The notes under the pieces are model-generated. The model was not told where the DNA came from, did no database searches, and was given only the letters and a program-made list of their open reading frames with translations. Positions 32,997 through 42,202 of a stretch of 64,000 bases of DNA are shown one piece after another; position 1 is the first letter of the stretch; every line of letters starts with the position of its first letter. The DNA lies in the NCBI RefSeq assembly GCF_023544465.1, contig NZ_JALPVL010000010.1, positions 186,001 through 250,000 of the forward strand, in the 5' to 3' direction. This stretch comes from Paractinoplanes maris. Lineage in GTDB: Bacteria > Actinomycetota > Actinomycetes > Mycobacteriales > Micromonosporaceae. Position numbers and translations under genes: made by a program.

Positions 32997-33569
32997 CTAG
33001 CTCGCGCTGCTTTCCCGTTGCAGGCTGTCGCGGACGTCCATCAAGGCGAAGCCGAGCAGATTGGTGCCGCGCCAGCGGCGGGGGTCGGCGGCGGCCGGGT
33101 CGTCGCGGCCGAGACCGATGCCCCAGACACGGTCGAGCGGGCTGGCCTCGACCAGCACCCGGCTGCCGGTGCTCACCAGGTAGTCGCGAAGCTCCTCATG
33201 CTGCTCGAACTTGGCCCGATTGCCGGTCACGACGATCTCGAAACGGTGCTCGTCCCAGACGTACTGCTCGAAGCCGGACACCCGGCCGCCCAGCGTCTTG
33301 GCCACCTTGGGGTGCGGCGCGGCGAGGATCCGCCGGGCCATGGCGTCGTCGCCGAAAAGCACCGCCTTGCACCACATCATGTAATGCTCGGCGCTGGCGA
33401 AGTCGTGCCCCTCCACGGAGAAGCGCGCCGGCCACCACTGGCTGAGACAACCCGCGCCGACGCTGCCGTCCCGTTCCGGCTGATGACCCCAGAAGAACAA
33501 AAACTCGACGCGGCCCTCCCCGGCCACGAACGATGCGAGCTCGTCGACGCTGCGGACCATGACAGACAT
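32997..33569 (-). CDS. NADAR-family N-glycosidase (YbiA/RibX-like)
   Basis: The product is about 190 residues in the NADAR superfamily (DUF1768). Characterised members hydrolyse the N-glycosidic bond of early riboflavin intermediates or remove ADP-ribose from guanine. Conserved elements are EFLFFWGH, CLSQWWPARFSVEGHDFASA followed by EHYMMWCKA, and GIGLGRDDPAAADPRRWRGT, then NLLGFALMDVRD. The core Glu-His (SAEHYMM) and Trp residues are intact. The stop codon lies in the repeat array at 32620. No riboflavin gene is near, so damage control or ADP-ribose removal are both open. Confidence 0.88.
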   Translation of the reverse strand: MSVMVRSVDELASFVAGEGRVEFLFFWGHQPERDGSVGAGCLSQWWPARFSVEGHDFASAEHYMMWCKAVLFGDDAMARRILAAPHPKVAKTLGGRVSGFEQYVWDEHRFEIVVTGNRAKFEQHEELRDYLVSTGSRVLVEASPLDRVWGIGLGRDDPAAADPRRWRGTNLLGFALMDVRDSLQRESSAS

Positions 33570-33614
33570 GCCCGCGAGTCTGCCTCACATCGGCCCGCTT
33601 CGCAGACCCCATTT

Positions 33615-33637
33615 TTGTCGTACCCCCGGTCTACGTT
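33615..33637 (+). promoter_or_regulatory. Candidate damage-type (PafBC/RecA-NDp-like) leaderless promoter
   Basis: TTGTCGTAC, then 8 bp, then TACGTT. This matches the spacing of the actinobacterial RecA-independent damage promoter (TTGTCRGTG-N8-TA...T), with weaker agreement in the GTG part. The ATG of the next ORF is 7 bp after the hexamer, as expected for a leaderless message. Confidence 0.4.
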
Positions 33638-33643
33638 CGTCCC

Positions 33644-33790
33644 ATGAACACAGACCTCAAGACCACTTCCCGACCGGTCACTCAACCCTCCAGCCCGGCC
33701 CTGCCGCCGGCCGCACTCCGCGCGCGCCGGGCCCGCCGGGCCAGACTCCGAGCCTCAGCCACCGCCGCGATTCGCCGGGCGGCACAGTGA
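33644..33790 (+). CDS. 48-residue very basic small protein
   Basis: The frame reads MNTDLKTTSRPVTQPSSPAL and continues with PPAALRARRARRARLRASAT, ending IRRAAQ. It has a disordered Ser/Pro N-terminal half and an Arg-rich helix in the C-terminal half, as in nucleic-acid or ribosome-binding peptides. There is no ribosome binding site, but the promoter-like sequence at 33615 would start transcription on its ATG. I know no named family. The extreme composition could also arise by chance in GC-rich DNA. Confidence 0.45.
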   Translation: MNTDLKTTSRPVTQPSSPALPPAALRARRARRARLRASATAAIRRAAQ

Positions 33791-33847
33791 GGCCGGGTTG
33801 ACCCTCGAGTTGGTCGAGGAACCATCATCGCTGTCGGAGCGAGGCTC

Positions 33848-34075
33848 GCCGCCAAGGTGATTGTCGCTCTGGAACGTGACTGTCGCCGCCAAGGTGACTG
33901 TCGCTCTGGAACGTGACTGTCGCCGCCAACGTGACTGTCGTTCTCGCGCGTGACTGTCGCCGCCGAGATGACTGTCGCTCTTGAGCGCGAGTGTCGCCGC
34001 CGAGGGCGAGTGTCGCCGCCGAGGGCGAGGCTCGCCGCCGAGGACGACTGCCGCTCTTGACCGTGGCTGTCCGCT
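33848..34075. repeat. 18/36-bp tandem repeat, GTGACTGTCGCCGCCAAG type
   Basis: Copies of GTGACTGTCGCCGCCAAG alternate with GTGACTGTCGCTCTGGAAC-like units, decaying to CGAGTGTCGCCGCCGAGGG towards 34075. The array lies between the small basic ORF and the next gene. Confidence 0.88.
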
Positions 34076-34144
34076 CTCGTGGCGGCTCCCGCCGTCGTGG
34101 GCGACCGTCGCTTCGGCCATGGACCAACTTCCCGGGAGGGCACT

Positions 34145-34621
34145 GTGCCGCACACCGACAGCGACGAGATGATGGCGGCGATCGGCGCCGCGATCGAGCG
34201 GGGCCGCGCGGGCGACCGAGCCGGCGCCCGCGCCGAGCTGGAAGACTTGTGGAGCAAGACCGATGACGCCCTGCACCGGGTCACGATCGCCCATTTCGTG
34301 GCTGACCTGGAGGAGACGGTGGCCGACGAACTGATGTGGGACGAGCGAGCGCTGGTCGTCGCCACCGACCTCACCGACGAGCGCGCCCAGCAATACAACA
34401 AGACCTTCCAGGTACGCGCGTTCCTACCCTCCCTGCACCTCAACCTGGCCGACGCCCACCGCCGCCTCGGCCACAGCGCCGAAGCCCACCATCACGTCGC
34501 CGCCGCCGAAACCGAACTGGACGCCCTCCCCGACGACGACTACGGCCGCCTGATCCACACCGGCCTGCACAAGATCAAGCAGGCCCTAGCCGCCAACTCA
34601 ACCGCCCCGCTCACTCCCTGA
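34145..34621 (+). CDS. Helical (TPR-like) protein of unknown function
   Basis: The product is 158 residues. It is almost entirely helical, with the pattern RGRAGDRAGARAELEDLWSK, ALHRVTIAHFVADLEE and LHLNLADAHRRLGHSAEAHH; the last segment is a TPR-like helix pair. This actinobacterial protein type is usually annotated hypothetical. The GTG at 34145 has GGGAGG seven bases upstream and is the best start. Its stop codon (CTCCCTGACTGCCCG) is the first unit of the repeat that follows. Confidence 0.72.
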   Translation: MPHTDSDEMMAAIGAAIERGRAGDRAGARAELEDLWSKTDDALHRVTIAHFVADLEETVADELMWDERALVVATDLTDERAQQYNKTFQVRAFLPSLHLNLADAHRRLGHSAEAHHHVAAAETELDALPDDDYGRLIHTGLHKIKQALAANSTAPLTP

Positions 34622-35110
34622 CTGCCCGCGCCGCTCCCTCCTGACCGCCCGCCCGATTACTCCCTGACAGCCCGACGCGCCTCGCTCTATGACTGGCTGC
34701 CCGCTGGCTCCATGACTGGCTGCCGCCTGCCGCCTGCCGACCCGCCGCCTGCTGCCCGCTGGCTCCATGACTGCTTGCCGCCTGCTGCCGCCTGCCGCCT
34801 GCTGCCGCCTGCCGCCTGTTGCCGCCTGCCGCCTGTTGCCGCCTGCCGCCTGTTGCCGCCTGCCGCCTGTTGCCGCCTGCCGCCTGCCGCCTGCCGCCTG
34901 CCGCCTGCCGCCTGCCGCCTGCCGCCTGCCGCCTGCCGCCGGGCTGCCGCCTGCCGCCTGCCGCCTGCCGCCTGCCGCCGGGCTGCCGCCCGCCGCCCGC
35001 CGCCTGCCTGCCCGCTGCCCGCTGCCTGCCTGCAGCCCGCTGCCTGCCTGCCGTCCGGCTGCTGCCCGCTGCGGGCCTGCCGTCCGGCTGCTGCCCGCTG
35101 CCTGCCTACC
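34615..35110. repeat. Compound tandem repeat starting at a stop codon, then (CTGCCGC)n
   Basis: The first block repeats CTCCCTGACTGCCCG-like units at 34615, 34634, 34660 and beyond. The first copy contains the upstream gene's TGA. The second block is a 7-bp CTGCCGC or TGCCGCC array of some 35 copies with CTGTTGC variants, ending in CTGCCTGC forms near 35110. The plus-strand transcript would be C-rich and G-poor in this block. Confidence 0.92.
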
Positions 35111-35173
35111 TCACCGCCCAAGTTCGCTGGCTGCGCGACTGTTCGCCCCGCGTCGGGGATCTCCGGTGGCCGA

Positions 35174-35283
35174 ACCGCTGCGGCTTCCGGCCCACCGTCG
35201 CTTGCCTGGTCCACCTGGCCCTCGCACGCGGTGCTACGTCAGGCGGATCAGGCCGGCGTCGGTGGGCTGGAAGCCGCAGCGGT
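35174..35283. repeat. Inverted duplication of the 3' end of the GNAT gene
   Basis: The 43 bp at 35174-35216 are an inverted copy (37 of 43 identical) of 35241-35283, which encode the last ~14 residues of the GNAT protein (DRCGFQPTDAGLI and beyond). The plus-strand copy still translates as NRCGFRPTVACLVHL. The stop codon lies in the 24-bp loop. The GNAT mRNA would end in a very long hairpin. Confidence 0.85.
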
Positions 35284-35635
35284 CCAGATAGAAGTGGGCC
35301 AGATGGGGCTCGAAGTCGACGTGCAGCCACTCGCAGCCGGCGGTGTGGGCCTCGGCGGTGGCCGCGGCGACCAGGGCTGTGCCCAGTCCCTCGTGTTGGC
35401 CGGCGGGGTCGACGGCGGTGTCGAGCAGGAAGGCGTGCGAGCCGCCGTCCCAGCACACTTGCACGAAGCCGGTGAGTCGCCCGGCTTCGAAGGCGCCGAT
35501 CCAGGTGAGCGCGTGCCGTTCGAGACGCCGGGCCCACGGCGTCACCACTGAGGGGTCGCCACCGAAGGCGCGTGCGTGCAGGGCGCTCAGCTGCCGGTCG
35601 TCCACGGGGAATCGCGCGATCAGTGTGGCGGTCAT
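35234..35635 (-). CDS. GNAT-family acetyltransferase
   Basis: The product is about 133 residues. The acetyl-CoA region is GQHEGLGTALVAAATAEA, matching the Q/RxxGxG/A pattern with a Glu insertion, and the C-terminal FYLDRCGFQPTD is the usual beta-bulge segment. The substrate is unknown. The ATG at 35635 is preferred; a TTG at 35644 is possible. The last codons are duplicated in inverted orientation just beyond the stop, so the 3' end of the message folds back on its own coding sequence. Confidence 0.82.
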   Translation of the reverse strand: MTATLIARFPVDDRQLSALHARAFGGDPSVVTPWARRLERHALTWIGAFEAGRLTGFVQVCWDGGSHAFLLDTAVDPAGQHEGLGTALVAAATAEAHTAGCEWLHVDFEPHLAHFYLDRCGFQPTDAGLIRLT

Positions 35636-35768
35636 CGGGGACAAGCTATCGACGGCGCGACCGGTCCGCCTCTCCGTTTTTTGATGATTCTGCTCCGATT
35701 ACAACGATGCCGGTGGATCCAGCCTGGTCACCATGCATCGACACCCGTGCGGGCCGTCGAGACCGTGC

Positions 35769-35782
35769 TGTTATCGATAACA
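35769..35782. promoter_or_regulatory. Perfect palindrome upstream of the chvE-gguAB operon
   Basis: TGTTATCGATAACA is a perfect 14-bp palindrome with a central CG, typical of LacI- or ROK-type operators. It lies about 110 bp before the chvE-like start. No regulator gene is adjacent, so control must come from elsewhere. Confidence 0.65.
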
Positions 35783-35820
35783 AAGTTACGGCCAAATGAC
35801 GGCAACGTTGCTCGGAACGG

Positions 35821-35853
35821 TTGACACCCGCGAGTGTGACCGTTCACACTCGC
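35821..35853 (+). promoter_or_regulatory. Promoter with an overlapping 24-bp palindrome
   Basis: A consensus -35 box TTGACA (35821) is followed by arms GCGAGTGTGA and TCACACTCGC around CCGT (35830-35853). The palindrome covers the spacer and the -10 position, so a bound repressor would block RNA polymerase. Confidence 0.65.
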
Positions 35854-35892
35854 TTCCACCCCGCTCCGACGGACCCGATGAAGGAGAACCGC

Positions 35893-37019
35893 ATGAAGTT
35901 GTCCAGGATGGGTGCGGTGGTCTCGGCCGCCGTGCTCGCGACCTCCCTGGCCGCATGTGGCTCAAGTGAGAAGACAGTCGACAAGAAAGCCGGCGCCGGC
36001 GACAGCGCGGGCGCTCTGATCGGTGTCACCATGCCGACCCGCTCCTCGGAGCGCTGGATCAGCGACGGCGACAACTTGAAGAAGCAGCTGGAGGCGCTCG
36101 GCTACCAGGTCGACCTCCAATACGCCGAGGACAAGATCCCGACCCAGACCCAGCAGCTCGACAACCAGATCACCAAGGGCGCCAAGCTGCTGATCATCGC
36201 GTCGATCGACGGCACGACGCTCACCAGCCAGCTCGAGAACGCGAAGGCCAACAAGATCCCGGTCATCGCCTACGACCGGCTGATCCGCAAGAGTCCCAAC
36301 GTCGACTTCTACGCGACGTTCGACAACTTCAAGGTCGGCGTGCAGCAGGCGACCTCGCTGCTGACCGGTCTGAAGGTGCTCAAGGCGGACGGCTCGGCCG
36401 GTGACGCCAAGGGCCCGTTCAACATCGAGCTGTTCGCCGGCTCGCCCGACGACAACAACGCCACGTTCTTCTTCAACGGCGCCATGAGCGTGCTCAAGCC
36501 GAAGATCGACGACGGCACCCTGGTCGTCAAAAGCAAGCAGACCGACTTCAAGACCGTCGCGATCCTGCGCTGGAAGGCCCAGGTCGCTCAGGACCGCATG
36601 GAGAACCTGCTGACCTCCACGTACCGCAGCGGTGCGAAGGTCGACGGCGTGCTCTCGCCCTACGACGGTCTCTCGATCGGCATCCTTTCGGCCCTCAAGA
36701 GCAACGGGTACGGGACGTCGGCCAAGCCCTACCCGATCGTCACCGGTCAGGACGCCGAGCAGGCGTCGGTCAAGTCGATCCTGCTCGACGAGCAGTACTC
36801 GACGATCTACAAGGACACCCGCGAGCTCGCCAAGACCACCGTCGAGATGGCCGACGCCGTGCTCAAGGGTCAGACGCCCAAGACGAACAACACCACCGAC
36901 TACGACAACGGCGTGAAGGTCGTGCCGTCGATGCTTCTCGACTCGGTGATCGTCGACAAGTCCAACTACAAGAAGGAACTCGTCGACAGCGGCTACTACA
37001 CCGAGGCTCAGCTGAAGTA

Positions 37020-37020
<1 letters not shown>
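35893..37020 (+). CDS. chvE: Multiple-sugar-binding lipoprotein, ChvE type
   Basis: Extracellular sugar receptor of about 375 residues. The lipobox is LATSLAACGSS. The segments IPVIAYDRLIRKSPNVDFYA, FNIELFAGSPDDNNATFFF, DGVLSPYDGLSIGILSAL and QYSTIYKDTRELAKTTVEMA closely follow ChvE (GbpR-regulated glucose/galactose/arabinose-binding protein). AAGGAGAA directly precedes the ATG at 35893, which decides the start against the ATG at 35878. It heads a three-gene operon with gguA and gguB. Confidence 0.92.
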
Positions 37021-38548
<1,528 letters not shown>

Positions 38549-38552
<4 letters not shown>

Positions 38553-39784
38553 GCGTTGCCACGACGAAGCAGCCGGCCGCAGCCTTCAAACGTGCGCCGG
38601 GTGGCCCCCGCCGGTTCCGCATCAATCTGCGGCAGAGCGGTATCTACATCGCGTTCGCGGCCATCGTGCTGCTGTTCACGATCCTCACCGGCGGCGACAT
38701 GCTCGCCCCGCAGAACATCAGCAACGTCATCGTCCAGAACTCGTACATCCTGATCCTGGCCATCGGCATGATCCTGGTCATCATCGCCGGGCACATCGAC
38801 CTGTCGGTCGGCTCGATCGTCGCCGCCACCGGCGCGGTCGCCGCCGTGCTGATGGTCAACCACGATGTGCCGTGGCCGCTGGCGCTCCTGATCACCCTGG
38901 TGGTCGGTGGGCTGATCGGCGCCTGGCAGGGCTACTGGGTGGCGTATTTCGGCATCCCGGCGTTCATCGTCACGCTCGCCGGCATGCTGCTGTTCCGGGC
39001 GGTCACCTACAACATCCTCGGCAACCGGGGCATCGGCCCGTTCCCCGACGAGGTGCGGACCCTGGCCAACGGCTTCACCGAGGGGTATCTGGGCAACATC
39101 GGGCTCGGCGCGCTCGGCGGAGCCGACCTGTTCACCGTGCTGATCGGAGTCGTGGCGGTCGGCGGCATCGTGGTCTCGCAGTGGCGCTCACGGGCCGGCC
39201 GGGCGCGCTTCGGTCAGGTCGTCGAGCCGTTCCCGCTCTTCGTGGCCAAGATCGTGGCGGCGTCGGTCGTCGTCATGTTCGTGATCGTGCAGCTCGCCCG
39301 GTTCCGCAACCTGCCGTGGGTGCTCGTGCTGCTGGCCGCGCTGGTGCTGGGCTACTCGCTGCTGACCAACCGGGCGGTCTTCGGCCGGCAGATCTACGCC
39401 GTCGGTGGCAACCTGCAGGCGGCGACGCTCTCCGGCGTCAAGACGAAAGCCGTCGTCTTCTGGATCTTCGTGAACATGGGCGTGCTGGCCGCGCTGGCCG
39501 GCATCATCTTCGCGGGCCGGCTCAACCAGGCCAACCCCACCGGCGGCGACCAGCTGGAGCTCGACGCGATCGCCGCCGCCTTCATCGGCGGCGCCGCCGT
39601 CCAGGGCGGCGTGGGCAAGGTGGTCGGCGCGATCACCGGCGGCTTGATCATGGGCGTCATCAACAACGGCATGAGCCTGATCGGCGCCCCCAGCGAACAG
39701 GTCATGCTCGTGAAGGGCGCGGTCCTGCTGGCCGCGGTCGCCTTCGACGTGTGGACCAAGCGCCGGGCCGGAGCCAGCCGCTGA
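38549..39784 (+). CDS. gguB: Multiple-sugar ABC transporter permease
   Basis: Membrane channel subunit of 411 residues with 10 or more hydrophobic segments. The motif ILAIGMILVIIAGHIDLSVGS is the family hallmark, and FIGGAAVQGGVGKVVGAITG the conserved late loop. The extra central region (FTEGYLGNIGLGALGGADLF) is typical of GguB and XylH. One permease serves as a homodimer, unlike the arabinose system at 18399. A strong hairpin terminator follows the stop. Confidence 0.93.
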
Positions 39785-39788
39785 CAGC

Positions 39789-39819
39789 GGTGCCCGTGGG
39801 CGGTGAGCCCACGGGCACC
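39789..39819. terminator. Strong bidirectional hairpin terminator
   Basis: GGTGCCCGTGGGC and GCCCACGGGCACC form a perfect 13-bp stem with a GGTGA loop, 4 bp after the gguB stop and 6 bp from the convergent hydrolase stop. Confidence 0.85.
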
Positions 39820-39825
39820 CCGGGC

Positions 39826-40683
39826 TCACCGGAAGAAGTCGGTGAGGGCCTGGGCGACCGCCTTCGGGTTCTCCTCGGCCATGTGATGGCCCGACTCGAT
39901 CGGCACGCCACGGATGTCGGTGGCCCAGCCGCGCCAGATCGCCAGGGGATCGCCGTACAGGTCCTCCGTGTCGTCGCGGGTGGACCACAGGAACAGTGCG
40001 GGGCAGGTGATCCGGCGCCCCTCGGCCCGGTCGGCCAGCTCGTGCTCGTGGTCGACGGTCAGCCCGGCCCGGTAGTCCTCGAGCATGGCGCGCACGGTGT
40101 CAGGGTCGCGCGTCGCGGCCCGGAACTCGTCGTGGTTCTCCGCGCCCATGCGTTCGGGCGTGCCGGAGTACCAGGCGTCCGGATCGGCCAGGATCGCGCG
40201 CTCCGGCTTGTCCGGCTGGGCGAAGAAGAACCAGTGCCACCAGGCCGCGGCGAATCGCGCGTCGCACCGGGCCAGCGCCTCGCTGATCGGCACCCCGTCC
40301 ATCAGGACCGCTTTCCGTACGGCCGACGGGTGGTCGAGGGTGAGCCGGAGCGCCACGTAGCAGCCGCGATCGTGCCCGGCGACGGCGAACCGCTCATGGC
40401 CGAGCGCCTTCATCAGGCGGACGAGATCTCCAGCCACTGCCCGTTTGGACTGCTGAGAATGGTCGTCCTCGAGCGAAGCGCAGCCCGATCGGCCGTAGCC
40501 GCGCATGTCCGGGCAGACAACGCTCAGTCCCGCCTCGACCAGGCGCGGCGCGACCCGGTGCCAGGTCGATCCCGTACGGGGGTGGCCGTGAATCAGAAGC
40601 ACGGGCGGCCCGTCGCCACCGTGCCGGACCCGCAGTTCGACCTCGCCGACGTCCACCCGCTCATCCACAAAGCCTTCGAACAT
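39826..40683 (-). CDS. Haloacetate dehalogenase-like alpha/beta-hydrolase
   Basis: The product is 285 residues, closest in motifs to fluoroacetate dehalogenases. The nucleophile is Asp105 in FAVAGHDRGCYVALR (a Ser in ordinary esterases). The oxyanion HGHPRTG and the halide pocket WWHWFFFAQPDKPE with a later Tyr (DAWYSG) match this family. The catalytic His is in ESGHHMAEENP. It would hydrolyse short halogenated acids to hydroxy acids. The ATG at 40683 is preferred. The real substrate in the cell is not evident. Confidence 0.82.
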   Translation of the reverse strand: MFEGFVDERVDVGEVELRVRHGGDGPPVLLIHGHPRTGSTWHRVAPRLVEAGLSVVCPDMRGYGRSGCASLEDDHSQQSKRAVAGDLVRLMKALGHERFAVAGHDRGCYVALRLTLDHPSAVRKAVLMDGVPISEALARCDARFAAAWWHWFFFAQPDKPERAILADPDAWYSGTPERMGAENHDEFRAATRDPDTVRAMLEDYRAGLTVDHEHELADRAEGRRITCPALFLWSTRDDTEDLYGDPLAIWRGWATDIRGVPIESGHHMAEENPKAVAQALTDFFR

Positions 40684-40724
40684 GGCTCTGCCGATACCCC
40701 AATTCGGTTGCGCGGATCCCACCG

Positions 40725-41366
40725 ATGGCCCGTAATCGTCGGATGATCGGTGACGATGTGACGCGTGCGTGCGATCTCGCCCGCGAGACCCTGACGGCGG
40801 CGCTGGACCTGGATTGGCAGAGGCCGGCCGGCGGTCTGGAGTGGACGTGCTGGGAGACGGTCGAGCACCTGGCCGACTGCCTCTTCACGTATGCCGCCCA
40901 GCTCGCCCCGGCCAAGCCCTCCATCACCACCCATGTCCCGGTCGGCTGGGAGTACCGCCGCGACGGTGGCCCAGGACTGTCGATCTTCGCCGACCCGGCC
41001 GAGGGGCAGGCCGGCCTGGTGCAGGTCTTCGAGGTGGGCGGCACGATGCTCACCGTCATGGTCGACGCTGTGCCCCCGGACCGCCTGTCGTTCCACAACT
41101 ACGGCACGTCGGACGCTTCGGGCTTCGCGGCGATGGCCGTGGTCGAGGTGTTCGTCCACATGCACGATGTGTGCACCGGACTCGGCCGGCCGTGGTCACC
41201 GCCGGCCGACCTGTGCACGGCGGCGCTGGCTCGGATCTTTCCCGACGTGCCGGCGGCGGCCGACCCGTGGGCGACGCTGTTGTGGGCCACCGGCCGCGTG
41301 GCACTTCCCGGCCGTCCGGTCCGGACAAGCTGGAGATGGGACGGCCGGCCACAACCGCAGTCCTGA
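40725..41366 (+). CDS. DinB/MDMPI-type maleylpyruvate isomerase-like protein
   Basis: The product is 213 residues. The helical bundle begins DDVTRACDLARETLTAALDL and carries CWETVEHLADCLFTYAAQL. The metal-binding His of this superfamily is in VEHLAD, with further His residues in FVHMHDVCTGLG. Members include mycothiol-dependent isomerases and transferases of actinobacteria. Function beyond the fold cannot be assigned. It is divergent from the dehalogenase-like gene, only 41 bp away. Confidence 0.78.
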   Translation: MARNRRMIGDDVTRACDLARETLTAALDLDWQRPAGGLEWTCWETVEHLADCLFTYAAQLAPAKPSITTHVPVGWEYRRDGGPGLSIFADPAEGQAGLVQVFEVGGTMLTVMVDAVPPDRLSFHNYGTSDASGFAAMAVVEVFVHMHDVCTGLGRPWSPPADLCTAALARIFPDVPAAADPWATLLWATGRVALPGRPVRTSWRWDGRPQPQS

Positions 41367-41389
41367 GACCGGGGGCTGGGATACGAGCT

Positions 41390-42118
41390 TCAGCGTGTCG
41401 TGCTGTGGCGCAGGTGGGTCAGTGAGCGGGTCAGCCACTCGGCCATGAGGGCGCGTTCGGCGTCGGTCAGGGCGGGGAGGTCGGCCAGCACGGTGCTGAA
41501 GGTGACCGCGACGGCCGTGGGCCCGGGGTCGGTGGTGGCGGGGGCGGTGGCCAGGATGCCGGCCGTCACGGCGTCGAACAGGGCGTCGGAGAGACCGGGA
41601 TCGCGGTCGGCGGGGGTCGTGCCGAGCAGGGCCAGCACGGTTCCGGAGCCGGCCGCGTGGATCATGGCGACGGCGCGGGCCTCGTCGACGCGCAGGAGCC
41701 CGGCGGCGGCCACCCGGCGTACGCGGGCCCGCAGCACTTCGATGCCCGCCTCGGTGGCGGGGGAGTGCCCGGCACGGTCCGGGTTGTTGAGCAGCGCGTA
41801 CAGGCCGGGGTTGGCCAGGCCGAAATCGATGTGGGCCTGCCAGGCGGCGCGCAGGTCGGCGATCGGGTCGCCGTTCTCGGTGGCGGCGGTCTCCGACTTG
41901 GCGGCGACGTAGGTGGCCATCACGTGCTCGGCGACCGCGTCGATCAGGCCGTCCTTGTCGCCGAACTGGCGGTAGATCGTCGGCGCCTGAACGCCGGCCG
42001 CCTGGGAGACGGCGCGCGTCGTCACCCCGCGTACGCCCTGCTCCCGGAGAAGACGGGTGGCCGCCTCGACGATCCTCGCGCGAATGCCGCTGTCGGCGGC
42101 GGTCTCCGTATCCGTCAT
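41390..42118 (-). CDS. TetR-family transcriptional regulator
   Basis: The product is 242 residues. The N-terminal helix-turn-helix is GVTTRAVSQAAGVQAPTIYR, followed by QFGDKDGLIDAVAE. The C-terminal ligand domain is helical and Ala-rich. It is divergent from an NmrA/QorB-type oxidoreductase, with the palindrome at 42127 between them, so it probably represses both genes in response to a quinone or electrophile. The start ATG is 9 bp from that palindrome. Confidence 0.88.
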   Translation of the reverse strand: MTDTETAADSGIRARIVEAATRLLREQGVRGVTTRAVSQAAGVQAPTIYRQFGDKDGLIDAVAEHVMATYVAAKSETAATENGDPIADLRAAWQAHIDFGLANPGLYALLNNPDRAGHSPATEAGIEVLRARVRRVAAAGLLRVDEARAVAMIHAAGSGTVLALLGTTPADRDPGLSDALFDAVTAGILATAPATTDPGPTAVAVTFSTVLADLPALTDAERALMAEWLTRSLTHLRHSTTR

Positions 42119-42126
42119 GTAGCGAT

Positions 42127-42146
42127 GCTAACAGCCTCTTGTTAGC
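42127..42146. promoter_or_regulatory. TetR operator between regulator and oxidoreductase
   Basis: GCTAACA and TGTTAGC are perfect arms around GCCTCT. A further half-site (GTGCTAAC) follows at 42160. Confidence 0.65.
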
Positions 42147-42202
42147 CACCGGTGTATCGGTGCTAACGTCTAGCCCATACCCATGGAAACGAAGGAGTTG
42201 TC

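Noticed and set aside
34615..35110. Coding sequence for a Pro/Cys/Leu-rich repeat protein
   Set aside because: All three plus frames are open because of the 7-bp unit; there is no start signal, and the sequence behaves as a non-coding array.
35821..35892. Longer N-terminus for the ChvE-like protein
   Set aside because: The extension would be translated from the operator and promoter region, whereas AAGGAGAA and the signal peptide fix the start at 35893.
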